Source of the DNA: Porphyra umbilicalis
Taxonomy: Eukaryota; Rhodophyta; Bangiophyceae; Bangiales; Bangiaceae
Direction: 5' to 3'
Length of the DNA stretch: 64,000 nucleotides
Assembly: GCA_002049455.2 (NCBI GenBank)
Contig: KV918795.1
Coordinates: forward strand, 62,001-126,000
A program made the translations under genes and the position numbers. The stretch's first letter is position 1; each line of letters opens with the position of its first letter. Below the pieces are notes generated by a model. The model did not search any database. It worked only from the letters and a program-made list of their open reading frames with translations, and was not told where the DNA came from. Shown here piece after piece: positions 29,403 through 41,421 of this stretch.

Positions 29403-31417
29403 ATTCCAGTCGCTCGTGATCGGACGGACAGATTGTTGGCTCCCAGCAATCCTTCATATTCACCAGCACCGTCTGACAGCGAGTGTGTCGTCTTCATGCG
29501 TCGCACCGAACCTCCTCCAGCGATGTCGTTGCCCGCGCGTCTGGAAAGCATCTTAGATCGGACAGGGAGTGATTGGAGCACGTGGCCTGCGATGGTCGAC
29601 AGCTGCCTCAACATTCAATCGACGTGATCGATCGTCTTCTGTTGATTGAATGGTCTGTCTTGATCTACGATCTCTGGACTACAGTGCGTCATGGTCGTCC
29701 CGCCACCGCTGGGGGTACGTACATAGGCGCTCAGCATCTCCAGCCACGCCAACGATGAGCACGAAATCTTGGCTCCCATGTCTTTAACACTGCCTCCAAC
29801 TGAGGCCGAGACGTGGGCGCGACAGGTGTTTTCAGCAACAGTGTCTCAGCACGGCACGTCTTTGGCTGCAGGGACCGCTGTGAGAGAAGGTTTCGCGCGG
29901 TGCGTCAATCTGTAGGTGGCCAATCCCAGCGGTGACCGTGGAGTCTCTTGTGTGCTTTCTCTCACATTCGACACAAGCAGTTGACATTCTCCCACGTCGC
30001 TATCTACGTCGTCTCTCCGCTGTCCATTCGACACCAAAAAAGCACCAAGAAAGCAACATGGAGGGGAGGTTCTCGTGGATTGGTCCCCCGGTGTGGCAGG
30101 TTCCGCCGGCAGCCCCAGGCGCGCAGCCCAGTCCGTGACGGCCGCACTTGCCTATTTCTTGCAAGTCGAACGAGTTAAATTTAGTCGCATGGTGCACCAG
30201 ATTTCGCATTTAGACACTCTTACGCCTTCCGAACGGAATGGGAATGGTGTCCGGTGGACATCAGTGGGCACGGGGTCGTTTCAATTCGCACAGATCGACT
30301 CTCTCGAGTATTTGTCTTCTCAAAACGGAATAAATTGGAAGAAGTGGCTCTCGTCGCGCGACTATTGTCGCGTGTCCCCGCCCAGAAACGTGCCACAACC
30401 CGCCTTGAGGGGGGGGTGGCGCCGTGGAGGGTCCTGGAGGTGGGTGGCGGTTGCGCAACCGCGTTTTCTGCATCACTGTGAGGGAGGGGGTGTTCCCAGA
30501 CAGCCGGGCAGTCGGGGAGGTGTCAAGGTTGCTGTTGCGTTGTTGTCGTTGTCATTGTCGTCGGCGGCCGCATCGTTGCTGTCGACGTCGCCGTCGCTGT
30601 CGTCGTCGCCGCCGTTGTCGCCGTTCTCGACGTGGGTCCCGCCTTTTGCGCTACTCGCATGGTGCGCTTTGTGTCCTCTTCATCGGCGCTGGTCTCTGCA
30701 GGCACAACACCCCTCGCTGTGTGCGATATTGGCACACTGAGGACGGGTTCGGGTCCAATAGGGCAGCTGACTGCAGCACTACGGCCGGTATCGTCGGCAG
30801 CCGTGCCCACCTGCATCTGGATGTCATTTTGTGCATCGCACCGCATCTCGAGCGCTGTACATGACATCGGGACGGCTCTTGACGTGCTCCAAGAAATACT
30901 TGTTTGCATCTTGTCGTCATTTTCTAGCCCGTATATGTCATTTCTCTGCTGCAATGTCCTCGGCCGCAACAGCTCGATTCTAAGACTGGGAGCGTGAGGA
31001 CTTGACCGCCAACATGAACTTAGGTCAGTCCATAATGATACCAAAGGCAGGCAAATGCGTGCAACCATCCGGCCATCCGCACCAACTGTGTCGGCTGGAG
31101 TTCTCCGATCCGGATAGGACATCATTACAACTGCATCTCAAGCGTTAGGGTGGGTCCTCAATCCACCGCAGTGCGCCCAATGGCCAAAGTGAGCGTCGCC
31201 GTGCCTGTAAACAAGCACGAGGAACGTTTTTTGAACACGTGCTGGGAGGCTACAGGAAGTAAACCGAGTCCGTGCAGGACTGATTGCAGATGAGTCGTCG
31301 GATCTGTGGTCTAACAATCGCCAATCACGCAGGTGTGCCTTCTCGAAGCCACCAGAGAGACCCACAGCGAGGACGGGCGCCTCTAATGCGACCACGATTC
31401 TGGGTTGAACAGCTCTC
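29403..31417. other. Anonymous DNA, no supported gene
   Basis: Composition is lower in GC than the flanks. The longest open frames (30075-30740 + and 30523-31125 -) overlap each other and have no domain. A GTCGTCGC/GTTGTCGTT-rich simple stretch lies at 30530-30640. Near 29605-29660 an imperfect inverted repeat (cattcaatcgacg / ctgttgattgaatg) is visible. Confidence 0.3.
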
Positions 31418-31530
31418 ACGGCCAAGACACTCCCAAATGACTTAGCCTGTGCGCGAGCCTCCGGAAAAGGGCCTTTCAGGCCGTCTGAGGGCATTTCCAT
31501 CACACGCTTGGCAGTGATTCAGGACTTTGC
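31418..31530. repeat. 113-bp direct repeat, copy 1
   Basis: It begins cacggccaagacactccca and ends ttggcagtgattcaggac. The partner is at 31648-31760 with roughly one mismatch per ten bases by eye. Confidence 0.75.
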
Positions 31531-31647
31531 TGTGGCGAGGACCCGAAGAGCTTCCACTCTTGGAAGAGGTCTGACGGGTGAGATGTCATCCAATGTCATC
31601 CAATGCAGTACAATGTCAGCAAAAACATGTAGATGCTAACAGAGGTC

Positions 31648-31760
31648 TCACGGCCAAGACACTCCCGAATGACTTGGGCTGTGCGCGAGCCTCAGAAAAA
31701 GGGCCTTCAAGGCCGTCTGAGAGCATCTCTATCACACGTTTGGCAGTGATTCAGGCTCTG
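31648..31760. repeat. 113-bp direct repeat, copy 2
   Basis: Copy of 31418-31530, offset 230 bp. The spacer contains a small doublet atgtcatcca / atgtcatcca near 31581-31600. Confidence 0.75.
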
Positions 31761-33090
31761 ATTTCGGCGCCGTCAAGGGCGACGCCGTCGGGGCTCGCGT
31801 CGCCGTCGGCTGCACCGCCCCCCCCGCCGGCGGCGCTGGAACCCCCCTCCAGCCAGAACCCCCCTCCAGCACGTACGTGTGTACGTGGAGGTCCGCGTCT
31901 GTAGGGTGCACCAACCGCAGCACCCCCCCCCCCCCGCCCCTTTCCCCCACCCGCCCACCCCCCCAGGTCAATTTCGTCCGCAATGTCGCCACCACGCACG
32001 GTGGCGACGCGCGGCACCAGGTCCGCGTCGGCGGCGACCACGTCCAGCCGACCCCTCCAGACAAAGGGAGCGGCGGGGGGGGGGGGTGGCGCCGCCGACG
32101 GTGCCGCCGCCGACGTCCATGGTGGGTTAGGGTGCCGGGGGGAGGGGGCTTGGCGGGTTGCGTGCCGCCAAAACCGGAGGGAGGCGGCAGGAGGAAAACA
32201 GGCGATGCGGGAGAGGGGGCCGGCCAGAGCGGCGGCACCTGTGGGGCAGCGGCGGGTTAGAAGGGGGGTTATGCGCGTGCGGGGAGGCGCGGCGGGGTGG
32301 GGCGAGGCGGAAAGTGGGGCGAAGGGATGGTGGACATTCGGGCGGGGGCATGGCGGACAGTGGGGTGGACTGTCGCGACCGTCAGGGCCACACGTCTGTC
32401 GTCTCGCTCACAAGAGTCGCCGTGCCTGACGAGCTGTTTGCAACCGCGTCCGTTGTCGCCGCCACAGTCTGGACGGCCGCCGCCGCAGCCGTCAAGCACG
32501 AGCACGCCACAAAGAACTACCGAAGAGCATTCATAGAACAGATCTCAAGAATAGTGAGGTGCTCAAAAAAATTCTTGAGGATATTTCAATTCTTGAGCAT
32601 CCTTGAAAAAGTCGTTTATAAGTATGTAATTCTTCGCATAACTGTTTTCTATGAGCACTGTGATTGGCCGTAGAATCCCACAATTGCACTTCCGGAGTAT
32701 TTGTTCACATCTTCGGCGGCAGTTTCTCGGTTTCGAATTCCGATTTCTTGTTCTTGAATGGAAATCGTTCGTCATTTGTACATCAGTGCTCGATGTTGTT
32801 TTCTAAATAGTTCTCTCAACTCCGTGGCGAACTGGAGATCGGGATACTTCTGTATGTCTTGATGGAGCTCGCGGGATCTCCCCCTCGATCACGGCGTGGA
32901 AATGGTGGGTGGCGGCCGCCGCCGCCGCCGCCGCCGCCGCCGTCGCCGCGCACCACCCGCCCCGCCGCCGCACACGCGGCTCGCCGCGACGCCCTGCGAG
33001 CCGGGGCGGCCGGCAGCGGCGGCGGCGGCGGCAGGGCAGCCACGCGCCGCGCCGCGCCGTCCGTGACGCGACGGCCGTCGACGGCCATCT
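31761..33090. other. Mixed low-complexity DNA, no supported gene
   Basis: C-rich runs (31921-31937) and GGGGG runs on the plus strand alternate with protein-like fragments on the minus strand (for example residues LVPRVATVRGGDIADEIDLG near 31960-32030, and LVHPTDADLHVHTYVLEGG near 31860-31920). These fragments are in different frames and could be a decayed gene. No family can be named. 32540-32830 is AT-rich with repeated attcttgag. Confidence 0.25.
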
Positions 33091-33358
33091 TTGCGGCGGC
33101 GGCCACCACCGGCACCGGCACCGCCCTCTCCCTCCTCTGTGCCACCCACCCGCCCTCTGCCACAACGGCGGCGGCGGCGACGACGGCGGCGGTGGCAGCG
33201 TCCCCGCGCGGCCCCGCCACCACACGTGGACGGCCCTGGCCTCGTTCCGCCGCCCCTTTGTCACCGGCCTCCTCGTCACCGCCGTCAGGGCCGCCGACGG
33301 CGTGGCGGACGTACCCCCCGCCGTCGGCGGCGGGGTGGTCGGCGCGCCCGCCGCGACC

Positions 33359-33390
<32 letters not shown>

Positions 33391-34755
33391 ATCCGCCGCC
33401 GCCGCCACCCGACGCCCGCCAAGGCCGCCCGGCCACGGCCATGCCGTGGTTGTGGGGCCGCCGCGGGGCGTCGGGGCAACGGCGGTAGCGGCGGCGGAGA
33501 CGGCGGCGACGGCGGTAGCGAGAGGGGCGACGGCGGCGGCGACGGCGGCGACGGTGGCGGCGGCGGCGGCGGCAGGGGCGGCGGCGACGGCGGTGAAGGC
33601 GGCAATGGCGGCAAAGGCGCCGACGGCGGCAACGACGACGGCGGCGGCGGCAGCGGCCGCGGCAATGGCGGCAACGGTGGCGGCAGCGATAGCGCCGACG
33701 GCGCCGACGGTGGCGGCAACGGCATTGGCGGCGGCAACGGCGACGTCCCCAACGGCGGCTGCAATGGCAGTGGCGGCGGCAACGGCAACGCCCCAAACGG
33801 TGGCGGCAACGCCAGTGGCGGCAGCGACGGCGCGGACGGCGCCGATGTCGGCGGAAAGGGCGGTCGCGGCGTCAACGGCGACGCCCCCGACGGCGGCGGT
33901 CAAAGCGGTGGCGCCGGCAACGGCGACGCCCCCAACGGCGGCAGCAATGGAATTTGCGGCGGCAACTGCAACACCCTGAAAGGAGGCGGCAACGGCTGTG
34001 GCGGCAGCGACGGCGCCGACGGCGCCAATGTCGGCCGCAAGGGTGGTTGCGGCGGCGACGGCGACGCCCCCGACGGCGGCGACAACGGCGGTGGCAGTAA
34101 AAGCGGTGGCGGCGGCAACGGCGACGCCCCCAACGGCGGCGGCAATGGAAGTTGCGGCGGCAACAGCAACGCCCCCAAAGGCGGCGGCAACGGCGGTGGC
34201 GGCAGCGACGGCACCGACGGCGCTGATGTCGGCGGCAAGGGTGGTCGCGGCGACGACGGCGACGCCCCCAACGGCGGCGGCAACGGCGGCGGCGGCGGCG
34301 ATGGCGACACTGGTTTGAAGGGGGGGGGTGGGTGCGGAGGTGTAAGATCACTGGGGTGGCAGCGCAGCCCGCGGGTTTGGGCATGCGAAGGAGGGCGGCG
34401 AGAGGCCGCCCGCAGGTGTAGGTGTGTGTTTGGGGGGGAGGGGGTTGGGGGCCATAGGCCACGGCCTGCCGCGGGTTCGGGCGTAGTTGGGGGGCGAGGG
34501 CGGGGGGAGGCCGCCCTGGGCGCCGCCGCTCACCTGGGACAGGTGGCCACGGCGGTGGCGGCAGCGGCACGGGTGTGTGCGTACGTTGGGGTGGGGGCGG
34601 GGGGGGGGGTGGGGGTGTGTGTGGGGGGGGGGCGCCACCTTGTGCTTTTTATGGACGCACGAACCGACGCCTCCCCTGCGCCCTTTTCTCGTCCTGTGCT
34701 ACTCTTGGTTGCCTGTGATGGGCCCATTTTTTTCGTTCACGCGCTGGGGACATGA
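33091..34755 (+). CDS. Gly/Asn/Asp-rich repetitive open frame
   Basis: From about 33470 to 34320 this frame reads as imperfect repeats of GGNGDAPNGGGNG and GGSDGADGADVGGKGG, with almost every codon ending in C. That is the pattern expected of expressed genes in this genome, so a repetitive extracellular or disordered Gly-rich protein is possible. The N-terminal 130 residues are Arg/Pro-rich and look out of frame, so the start is unknown. The C-terminal 140 residues are also low complexity. The other frames over the same DNA (Ala-rich +, Pro/Leu-rich -) are open only because of the repeat. Cysteines appear sporadically. Not assigned to any family. Confidence 0.3.
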
Positions 34756-35663
34756 CCTCCGCGCCTGTGGCGGGTAAGTTGGCCAGGAGATACGTGGAAG
34801 GCACGCACCTGTCCTGAGGTTGACATGAACGGAGATGCAGTGCAGGTGCAGTGTCAATGCAACCTGATCAATTCGACTTGGCCCGGTGCACAGCCCCGAC
34901 TCGCCCGGGGCCCCAGCACCGCAGTTCAGAAGCAGCCGCGGCTGTGCTTCCGGACACGACAGTATCAGGGCGGTCTGCCCGGTGTCTGCGACAGTGTGTC
35001 TGACCACCCGACACGAGTGCCAGACACAGCAGGCCGCTGATGTCAGGCTGTCAAGTGGCCTGCCTGGAAGGCAGCTCAAGTCAAGTGGCGACAACTTCAT
35101 GCAAGTGACGGCAAGTGGCGGCAAGCTCCATCCGTGACGGGATAACCGGCGGATGCCTGAAAAAGAATTAGCGAGCCGTTAAGGCTTGGCGGAAGTAGGA
35201 AATAAATTAATCAAATTACACATCCCCCCGCCGCAGCCGGTTAAACGGATGACATTGCTTTGCAAAGAATCCATGCATCTGGACTCACATATGACGACAT
35301 AAGCAGGCCTGTCGTGCGAAGCTTTCGAAAATGCGATGGTCTGCGAAATGCAGCCGAAGTGCAGTGAGATGCGGCTGAGATGCGGTGGGCGCGGCTGCCG
35401 ACGATGTGCTCGTCCTCTCGCTTTCATTCGTAAATGCGACGGTTGTTGTCAGTTGTGCCGTGCCACAGGCATTTTTTTGCTTTTTCCTGGTGAGGTGACC
35501 ACTGTATTCCTCTCGGGTGGCACAATGATCGGATCGCCTGATCTCCGTGGGTCCGGCGCACCCAAACTGTGTCTAACGTGTCCATATCTTTGCCTTTCTC
35601 TGTACTGGCGATGCTTGCCCGTCGAGTCTATTCCGACTTCGATCAGTCTTCAGGGCTGCCAGG
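34756..35663. other. Intergenic, no supported gene
   Basis: Balanced to moderately GC-rich DNA with a few short direct words (gtcaagtggc / caagtggcgg near 35048-35120). No domain-bearing frame longer than 100 codons was found. Confidence 0.3.
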
Positions 35664-35996
35664 ATGCCGTGCAGCTTCTGTGGACATGTCGCTCTGGAAG
35701 GAAGTCGTGGGCATTTGGCGAAAACCTGCCCCGCACGTGATTTTGTGTGCCGTCATTTGCTTTCGCCGAGTGATCCTTTGTTTTTGGCGCAGCCGAATAA
35801 CGAGTGCCATGATTGTGCGAGGGTGTGCGTCGTTTGCCACGGGCGTGGCCATGCGGCTCGCTCACAAGTACCCCGAGCGGGACGATATGAGCTTCGTGGT
35901 GGGCGGCTGATGGCGCATCCGCACCAGCGGCCTCTTGAGGCCGCATATTTTGCGTGCCCCGGCCGTGTGTTCGAGCCGCCGTTTGATGGCTCATAA
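35664..35996 (+). CDS. Small Cys/His-rich protein, hypothetical
   Basis: The 110-codon frame begins MPCSFCGHVALEGSRGHLAKTC (C-x2-C...H...C) and continues with CHDCARVCVVCHGRGHAARS. The second is a zinc-knuckle-like C-x2-C-x4-H whose last Cys is replaced by Gln. A nearby frame at 36041-36358 has CVRCWPIGQHQGRC and CRAC, suggesting a longer zinc-binding protein broken into frames. A decayed gene or a small nucleic-acid-binding protein are both possible. No family is recognised. Confidence 0.25.
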   Translation: MPCSFCGHVALEGSRGHLAKTCPARDFVCRHLLSPSDPLFLAQPNNECHDCARVCVVCHGRGHAARSQVPRAGRYELRGGRLMAHPHQRPLEAAYFACPGRVFEPPFDGS

Positions 35997-36916
35997 ACTG
36001 CTTCTTTTTATGCACTTGGTCGCTCGCGTGTTCATTTCAGTTGTATGGGCCCGGGAGGATATATGGGTGGGATTGGTTCGGCGTTCCGACTCTTGCCAGT
36101 GCGGATTCGGCCGTCTGCGTCCGTTGCTGGCCGATCGGCCAGCACCAGGGACGTTGTCTGGGCTCGCGGTCTGCCGCTCCGCCGCCACGGGCTGAATGCC
36201 ACACGCCACTGGATCCTTTCAAGTGTAGAGCGTGCCGCTTTTGGAGCCGGCGGGTGCGGCTGCCGGTCCGTGGTGTTTGGGGTTGTTTGGAGTGGCAATG
36301 GTGCAGTTCGTGGGCTGTCGGCAATGGGAGCGGAAGCCGCGGTCTGCGGCGCCAATGATGAGGCCGCTGGCGGGGCCCGCGGGGGGGGCCAGCGCCAACC
36401 CATTGCCGCTGCCGCTCGTTGCTGTCGCAGTGGCCAGGCCGCCAACGGAAGGCGGGGCATCCCCTGTTGCGGCTCTGGGCCTCGCCCCCATCGCGCGTGT
36501 TCTCCGGTCGCTCTTGTCGCCGGCACCGCCGCATTCCGCGGCACCGGCCGTCTTACATGACGGCGACGCTCGTTCCGTGGTGGCGTCCGCGGCGGTAGCC
36601 ATGGCGGAGCCGTTGCGGCGGCGGCGGCGACGCCCGACGCAGTGCAGCAGTGCCTCTGACTCCCCGGCTACAGCCGCCGCCGCCGCCGCCGTCGACGCTT
36701 CGCCGCCGTCCTCCGCGTCTGTGTCTGGCGGTCGATAACCGGCCGTGGCCTCGCGTGGTGCCTATCGGTGGCCACCATGGAAGTGTGGGGGCAGACGGCG
36801 CCCGCCGGCGGCGCGTCGCCCGCGACGGGCGGCAGCGGCGGCGGCGGTTGCGGCACCCGCCACGGAGGGCGCCTCGACACTGTCGGGCGGCAGAAGCAGC
36901 GGCGGGTCAGCCAGCG

Positions 36917-37166
36917 GCTGCCGCGACGGAGGTGGGGCTCTCCCCACCGTACCTCCCCACCATCCGGCACGCCGGCGGCGGCACCACCCCCGCGGCGACC
37001 GCTGCTGCCACCACCGCCGCAACGTTCGTTGGCGTCGGGCAGCTCCTGCCGCGACGGGGGTGGGGCGCTCCCCACTGGACTCCCACCCCCCATGGCACGG
37101 GTGCGGCGGCATCACCCCCGCGGGGATTGCTGCTGCCGTCACCGCCGCGGCGCTCGTTGGCGCCCT
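36917..37166. repeat. Tandem duplication, about 125-bp unit
   Basis: The first unit runs 36917-37042 (cggctgccgcgacggaggtg ... ttggcgtcgggcag) and the second 37043-37166 (ctcctgccgcgacgggggtg ... gctcgttggcgccct). Both contain ctccccac, the g(c/g)ggcggca-ccccgcg core and ttgctgctgcc/gctgctgccac. The second copy lies in a frame that reads AGIAAAVTAAALVGALTPADAVALAPSV and stops at 37299. That could be the end of an Ala-rich protein, not otherwise supported. Confidence 0.55.
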
Positions 37167-37378
37167 CACCCCCGCCGACGCGGTGGCGCTTGCGCCGTCG
37201 GTGCTCCGTGCGGGTGGCCGCGACGCGGTGGCGACGGAGGCGGCGGCGCGGCTCGCCGCCCGTGCGGCGGTGGTCTCAGCGCGGGGGAGGGGGGGTTGAC
37301 CGCGCTCTGACTCACGCCGCGACGGCGGTGCGGGCGGTGGGGTTGGGGTGGGGGGGATATGCGCTCCGGCGTTGCTGA

Positions 37379-39605
37379 CAAATGAACCCGAAAACTCGAC
37401 GGCATTCGCCACTGTCTTTTTAACTGGCTGGCGCTGTGACAAACGTACACTTATGGCACCCACGGCGGCGACGCGGCGTTGGGCGCCCACCCGAGCTCTC
37501 GCAGGCGCCCCTCCGGCTGCCGCTGCCACCCCGGCTGGCTCGCCCACGTGCGGCGAACGTAGTCACCGGCGGCCACGGCTGCAGCCGTAGAGGCCTGCGC
37601 CGCCGAGTTGCAACTCCCTGGCGTCTGCATCGTCTGAGGGTGGTCGTCCACACAGGGGACGCGGCAATGGCTACGAGGCGGAGGCCCGGCACGACCACAG
37701 TTCGGTCCACGAGCAGATGACGACGGCCCTGGTCGGATAATTATCAATGAGGGTGAGCGCGCCTGCGGTGCGCCAGATAGTGAAAGGCTGGGATGTTGAA
37801 AGCGCATAAGCAGCGTTCAAAATCCCAAAAAACTGCAAACAGGCGCCCACGGCCATCAAGAAAGGGAAAAAAACACATGAAAATGACGCAAACGAGTCGT
37901 TCATGTACCGACAGACGGATGGCAGGCGATAGGGGGGAGAATGGCAAAGATGTTGCATGGGGAAAAATAAGACAGGAGCGGCGGAGAGACTCGTCAATTG
38001 GTCAAGAGGACAGCGTCAGCGTGGGAGCGTGGTGGTCACGGAGCTTCGGCGGGCGAGGAAAAGAGGCATCGATGAGGACGATCATCAGAGAGGAAGCGGT
38101 GGTGAGGCGACGAGGACGGTCATGTCTCGGGGGCATGTGGCCCTGGTCGATGAACCTCCATGGAAAATCAGTCAGCGGAAACGCGCAGCATCGGCTTGTC
38201 AGCCAACCGTTCTACGCTGGAAGGCAATCTCGCGGCATTGCGGAGCCCGGTTTCAAGAAAAGTTTGGCTGCGAATGGGCCGGCATTGATCGGACGGACGA
38301 TCGCTATGTGAAACACACCGACACCGCCCCAGATCTCTTTCCATTGTCGCCCTTGGCTGTTGCGAAAGCCGAAATTCCGTCCTTCCAACTGGGAAAGCAA
38401 TTGTCGACGATGGAATGGATCGACTTGAGGAAAATGTGGAAGATCCAGCGGAACTCTTCACTTCGGCTGCCGCGCAGGCGCGCTTTTACCTGGCGTTCCG
38501 ATGACTTTCCGAAGCTAGCTTCGGCCAGACCTGATTCCCTGGACACCAGACCAGCTGGGAGTCGTCATGATCGGTCAGCAGCTACAAACTGTTAGGCCGC
38601 ACGCCCTCGTCCAGAGAACGTTCTCCTGCAAGCTACGGCAAAGCACTCGCAGACTGCCATGCAGCGACCCTGCTGCCGGCGCTTTCGATGAACGCGCGCA
38701 GCGGTGCGAGGCGCAGATCAAAGGGAGTCCATGCTTCTATATCGCAGCGTTGAAATAGTTTTCCGCTCGACCTGAAATTCTGTGCCAATTCGTCCGATCG
38801 ATTTCAGTTCCGAGGTAGTCGGTTGCTCTCCCGTCGACAGATGCAGAAGGCGAGAAGAATGCAGTCCATGTTTTTATTTGGTGTAAATACAGTCGCAACC
38901 TTAGTCCCGTTTCTCAGTTTTGCAAATTTTCGATATCCGAGCTTGAGCTTGTGGTGCTTTTCAAGTCCCGGCGCCAGCACACCCGTCCTCATCACCTCGA
39001 TGCAGCTCGTTCTTGTTGCATGCCGATTCGTGGTCCTTGTGGGCACGCAGACGCCAGCGAGTCGGCAGCGGCGGCGGCGGAAATGGTGGCGGCCGCTTTG
39101 GCGGCGGCGGCAACAGGGACGGCGCGGCGCCCGCCGCGGACTGCAGGGTTGAACCCGCCCACGGCGGCGGCCCCTCTTGCTATGGATGCGGCAGCTTGAA
39201 GCGCCGCCGCGCGGGGCATGTCGCGCACCTCCCCCTCTCCCCCCCCGCGCCACCCCCCGCCATCTTTAGGCACCGCCTGCCCACCGCCGCCGCGTAGCTT
39301 GCCACGCGTGGCCGCGGCCGCGGACGTGACGTCTTCGTTGGCGGTTCCGCCCACTCGCTTTTTCGGGTAACTTCTTGTTAACTTCGAGGCGACACAGGCG
39401 CGAGCTGTGTCGCTACGAAGTCGCCAACGGAGGCTACAAAAAGAGTCATACGGTGGATCCAAGGGGACACCCAAGCAAACGGATAGCTAACCGGTTTGTC
39501 CGGCTTCAGGCAAAATCTGCGAAACACATTTACCAATGATTTTATGTATATGTTTCAGTACTTTTCGTCGGATGCAGATTTGTTGATCCAATTTTGTGCC
39601 AATAA
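37379..39605. other. Anonymous DNA, no supported gene
   Basis: 37740-38990 has balanced composition. A 212-codon plus frame (37957-38595) and several shorter ones lack domains. 39060-39310 is GGC-rich. 39310-39600 is AT-richer and probably serves as upstream region of the Ala/Pro-rich frame at 39606. Confidence 0.3.
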
Positions 39606-40181
39606 ATGACTGACACGCGACCAACCATACCAAGGGGACGTGCTGGCGCGGCGCCTCCCGCCGCTGCCGCGCCGCCGGTGCAGCCCACCACCTTGCCGCC
39701 GGCCACGGCCACCGTCGCCCTGCCGTCGCCCGACGGCGGCCGGCCGCGCCGAGGCACCGCGGCCGAGTCGCCGCCGCCGTCGGCCGCCGCGGCGCCGCAC
39801 GGCGCGGGGCGCCTGTCGCTTGCGGGCGCGCGAACCGCGGCCGCCGCCGCGGCGCCGCCCCTTGCCGCCGCTGGCTCCCGCCCGCCGCCCGGGCTCGACG
39901 AGGCGCCGGCGACGCCGCCCCCCCGCCAGCCGCGCGCGCCTTTTTCGCCGTCGCGCGACGGGGAAGGGTGGGGGACGTGCCGCTCGCCCTTGCGGCCGCC
40001 TCGACCATTGCCGCCGCGGCACCACCCGGCAAACCCGCCGGCCGAGGCGCCGCCACCATGCGCGGCGGCGGCGGGCTGCGCCGGCGCCACGCGGCGACCG
40101 CGACGCCACCCCCCCCCCCATTGCCGCTTGCGCCTCCTCGGCCGGCGCGTGCCGGGCTTGGGGGGTGGCTGCGCCGCTTAA
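39606..40181 (+). CDS. Ala/Pro-rich disordered protein, 5' part of a frame-shifting locus
   Basis: The frame starts MTDTRPTIPRGRAGAAPPAA just after AT-rich DNA and is highly GC3-biased. Beyond about 39960 the best third-position bias moves to another plus frame (for example DQPALTVAAAAPTQALPVTP near 40775-40830) and possibly back near 41090 (AAAVFSEATAGFITSATAKA), up to about 41250. The whole 39606-41270 block may therefore be one Ala/Pro/Arg-rich gene with homopolymer indels or introns. No domain is visible. Minus-strand frames are equally long but start and end in low-complexity sequence. Low confidence in exact structure. Confidence 0.3.
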   Translation: MTDTRPTIPRGRAGAAPPAAAAPPVQPTTLPPATATVALPSPDGGRPRRGTAAESPPPSAAAAPHGAGRLSLAGARTAAAAAAPPLAAAGSRPPPGLDEAPATPPPRQPRAPFSPSRDGEGWGTCRSPLRPPRPLPPRHHPANPPAEAPPPCAAAAGCAGATRRPRRHPPPHCRLRLLGRRVPGLGGGCAA

Positions 40182-41421
40182 CTTTGCCGCCGCCATGCCC
40201 GTCGTCGCGGCGTCGCCGCTTGCCCCGCCCGCCAACCGCAACGCTGCTGCCCCGCCCGGCGGGTGCCGGCCGCGCCGGCGGCCCGTCGCGGCCTCACCGG
40301 CGCCGTCGGCCGAAACGGCGCAGCCGCGCTCGCCAAGCTCGGCACCCGCTGGGGCGCACGCCGCGGTTGGCGCCGCGGTGCCACCCGTCGCCGCCGCCGC
40401 CGCCCGTGTCACGTCCCCACGCCCCGCGACACCGGCGGCGCCGCCGCTTCCCGCCCCCGCTCGCGCCTCGTCGGCCGTTGCGGGCCCATGGGGCGGGGGT
40501 TGGACGGGTCGCACGCCCATGCCGCCGAGACCGCCGCCGCCGCCGCGTCGCTGTCGCCGCCCTCCGCCTTGCCGCGGCGCGCGGGCGGCGGCGGCGGGGG
40601 GCGGCGGACCCAATTCCCCTCCTTGCCGCCGCCGCCACTTGCTGCCTCGCCGCAGACGGCCGCGGACCGCGCCGGCGCGCCGCCGCCACCCGTCGCCGCC
40701 GAACGGCCGCCGCCCGCCGTCGCCCGCCGCCGACGTCCCGCCGCCAGGCGCCGGCGCCCCCGGCCGACCGGGACCAGCCGGCGCTGACGGTGGCCGCGGC
40801 GGCACCCACGCAGGCCCTGCCGGTGACGCCGGGCGCGCCGCGGCCGACCGCCCACGCGGGCCGGCGTAATCGCGGCCGCCACCGGTGCGCCCTGCCGCCG
40901 CGACCTTTGCCGCCCCGCCGCCACCGGTCCGCCGCGGCTACCGTCCCCGCCTTGGCCTCCGACACCGCCGCCACTCCTCGGCGCCGCCAGCCGACGCCGT
41001 CCTGTCCACCGTCTCGGCCACGACCCATTGCGGCCGCCCCCACCGCCGCCCTCCCCCCCCCCCCCCCCCTCCCCCGGCCGCCGCCGTCTTTTCCGAAGCC
41101 ACAGCCGGCTTCATTACCAGCGCCACCGCAAAGGCCACGACCAGAGTTGCAAACAGCGCGCGGGCGGCGGGGGCGGGGGATGGGCGGCCTCCGCCAGGGG
41201 TGCCCTTCGCGGCCGCCGGTGGTGGCGGTTGGAGCCTCTGCCGCCCCACCAAGTGCTCTGGGGGCATTTATAGGAGAAGAGGCCACCGCCAACCAATCAT
41301 ATTGCTGGAAAAACAAGGGTACACGGGCAGAGCAATGCGGACATGGCTCTTATGCAATGAAAATCGTGTCAAAACGCCTCGCCGCTGGGCAAAAGCACGG
41401 TCAGCGTCAGAGTCCCTCTGA

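Noticed and set aside
31751..32041. Lipase- or hydrolase-like fragment on the minus strand
   Set aside because: The phrase LVPRVATVRGGDIADEIDLG is suggestive, but no Ser motif or continuous frame supports a family.
39555..41316. Minus-strand frames of 340-416 codons over the Ala/Pro-rich locus
   Set aside because: Gly/Arg-rich, start inside low-complexity DNA, with lower third-position bias than the plus-strand frames.
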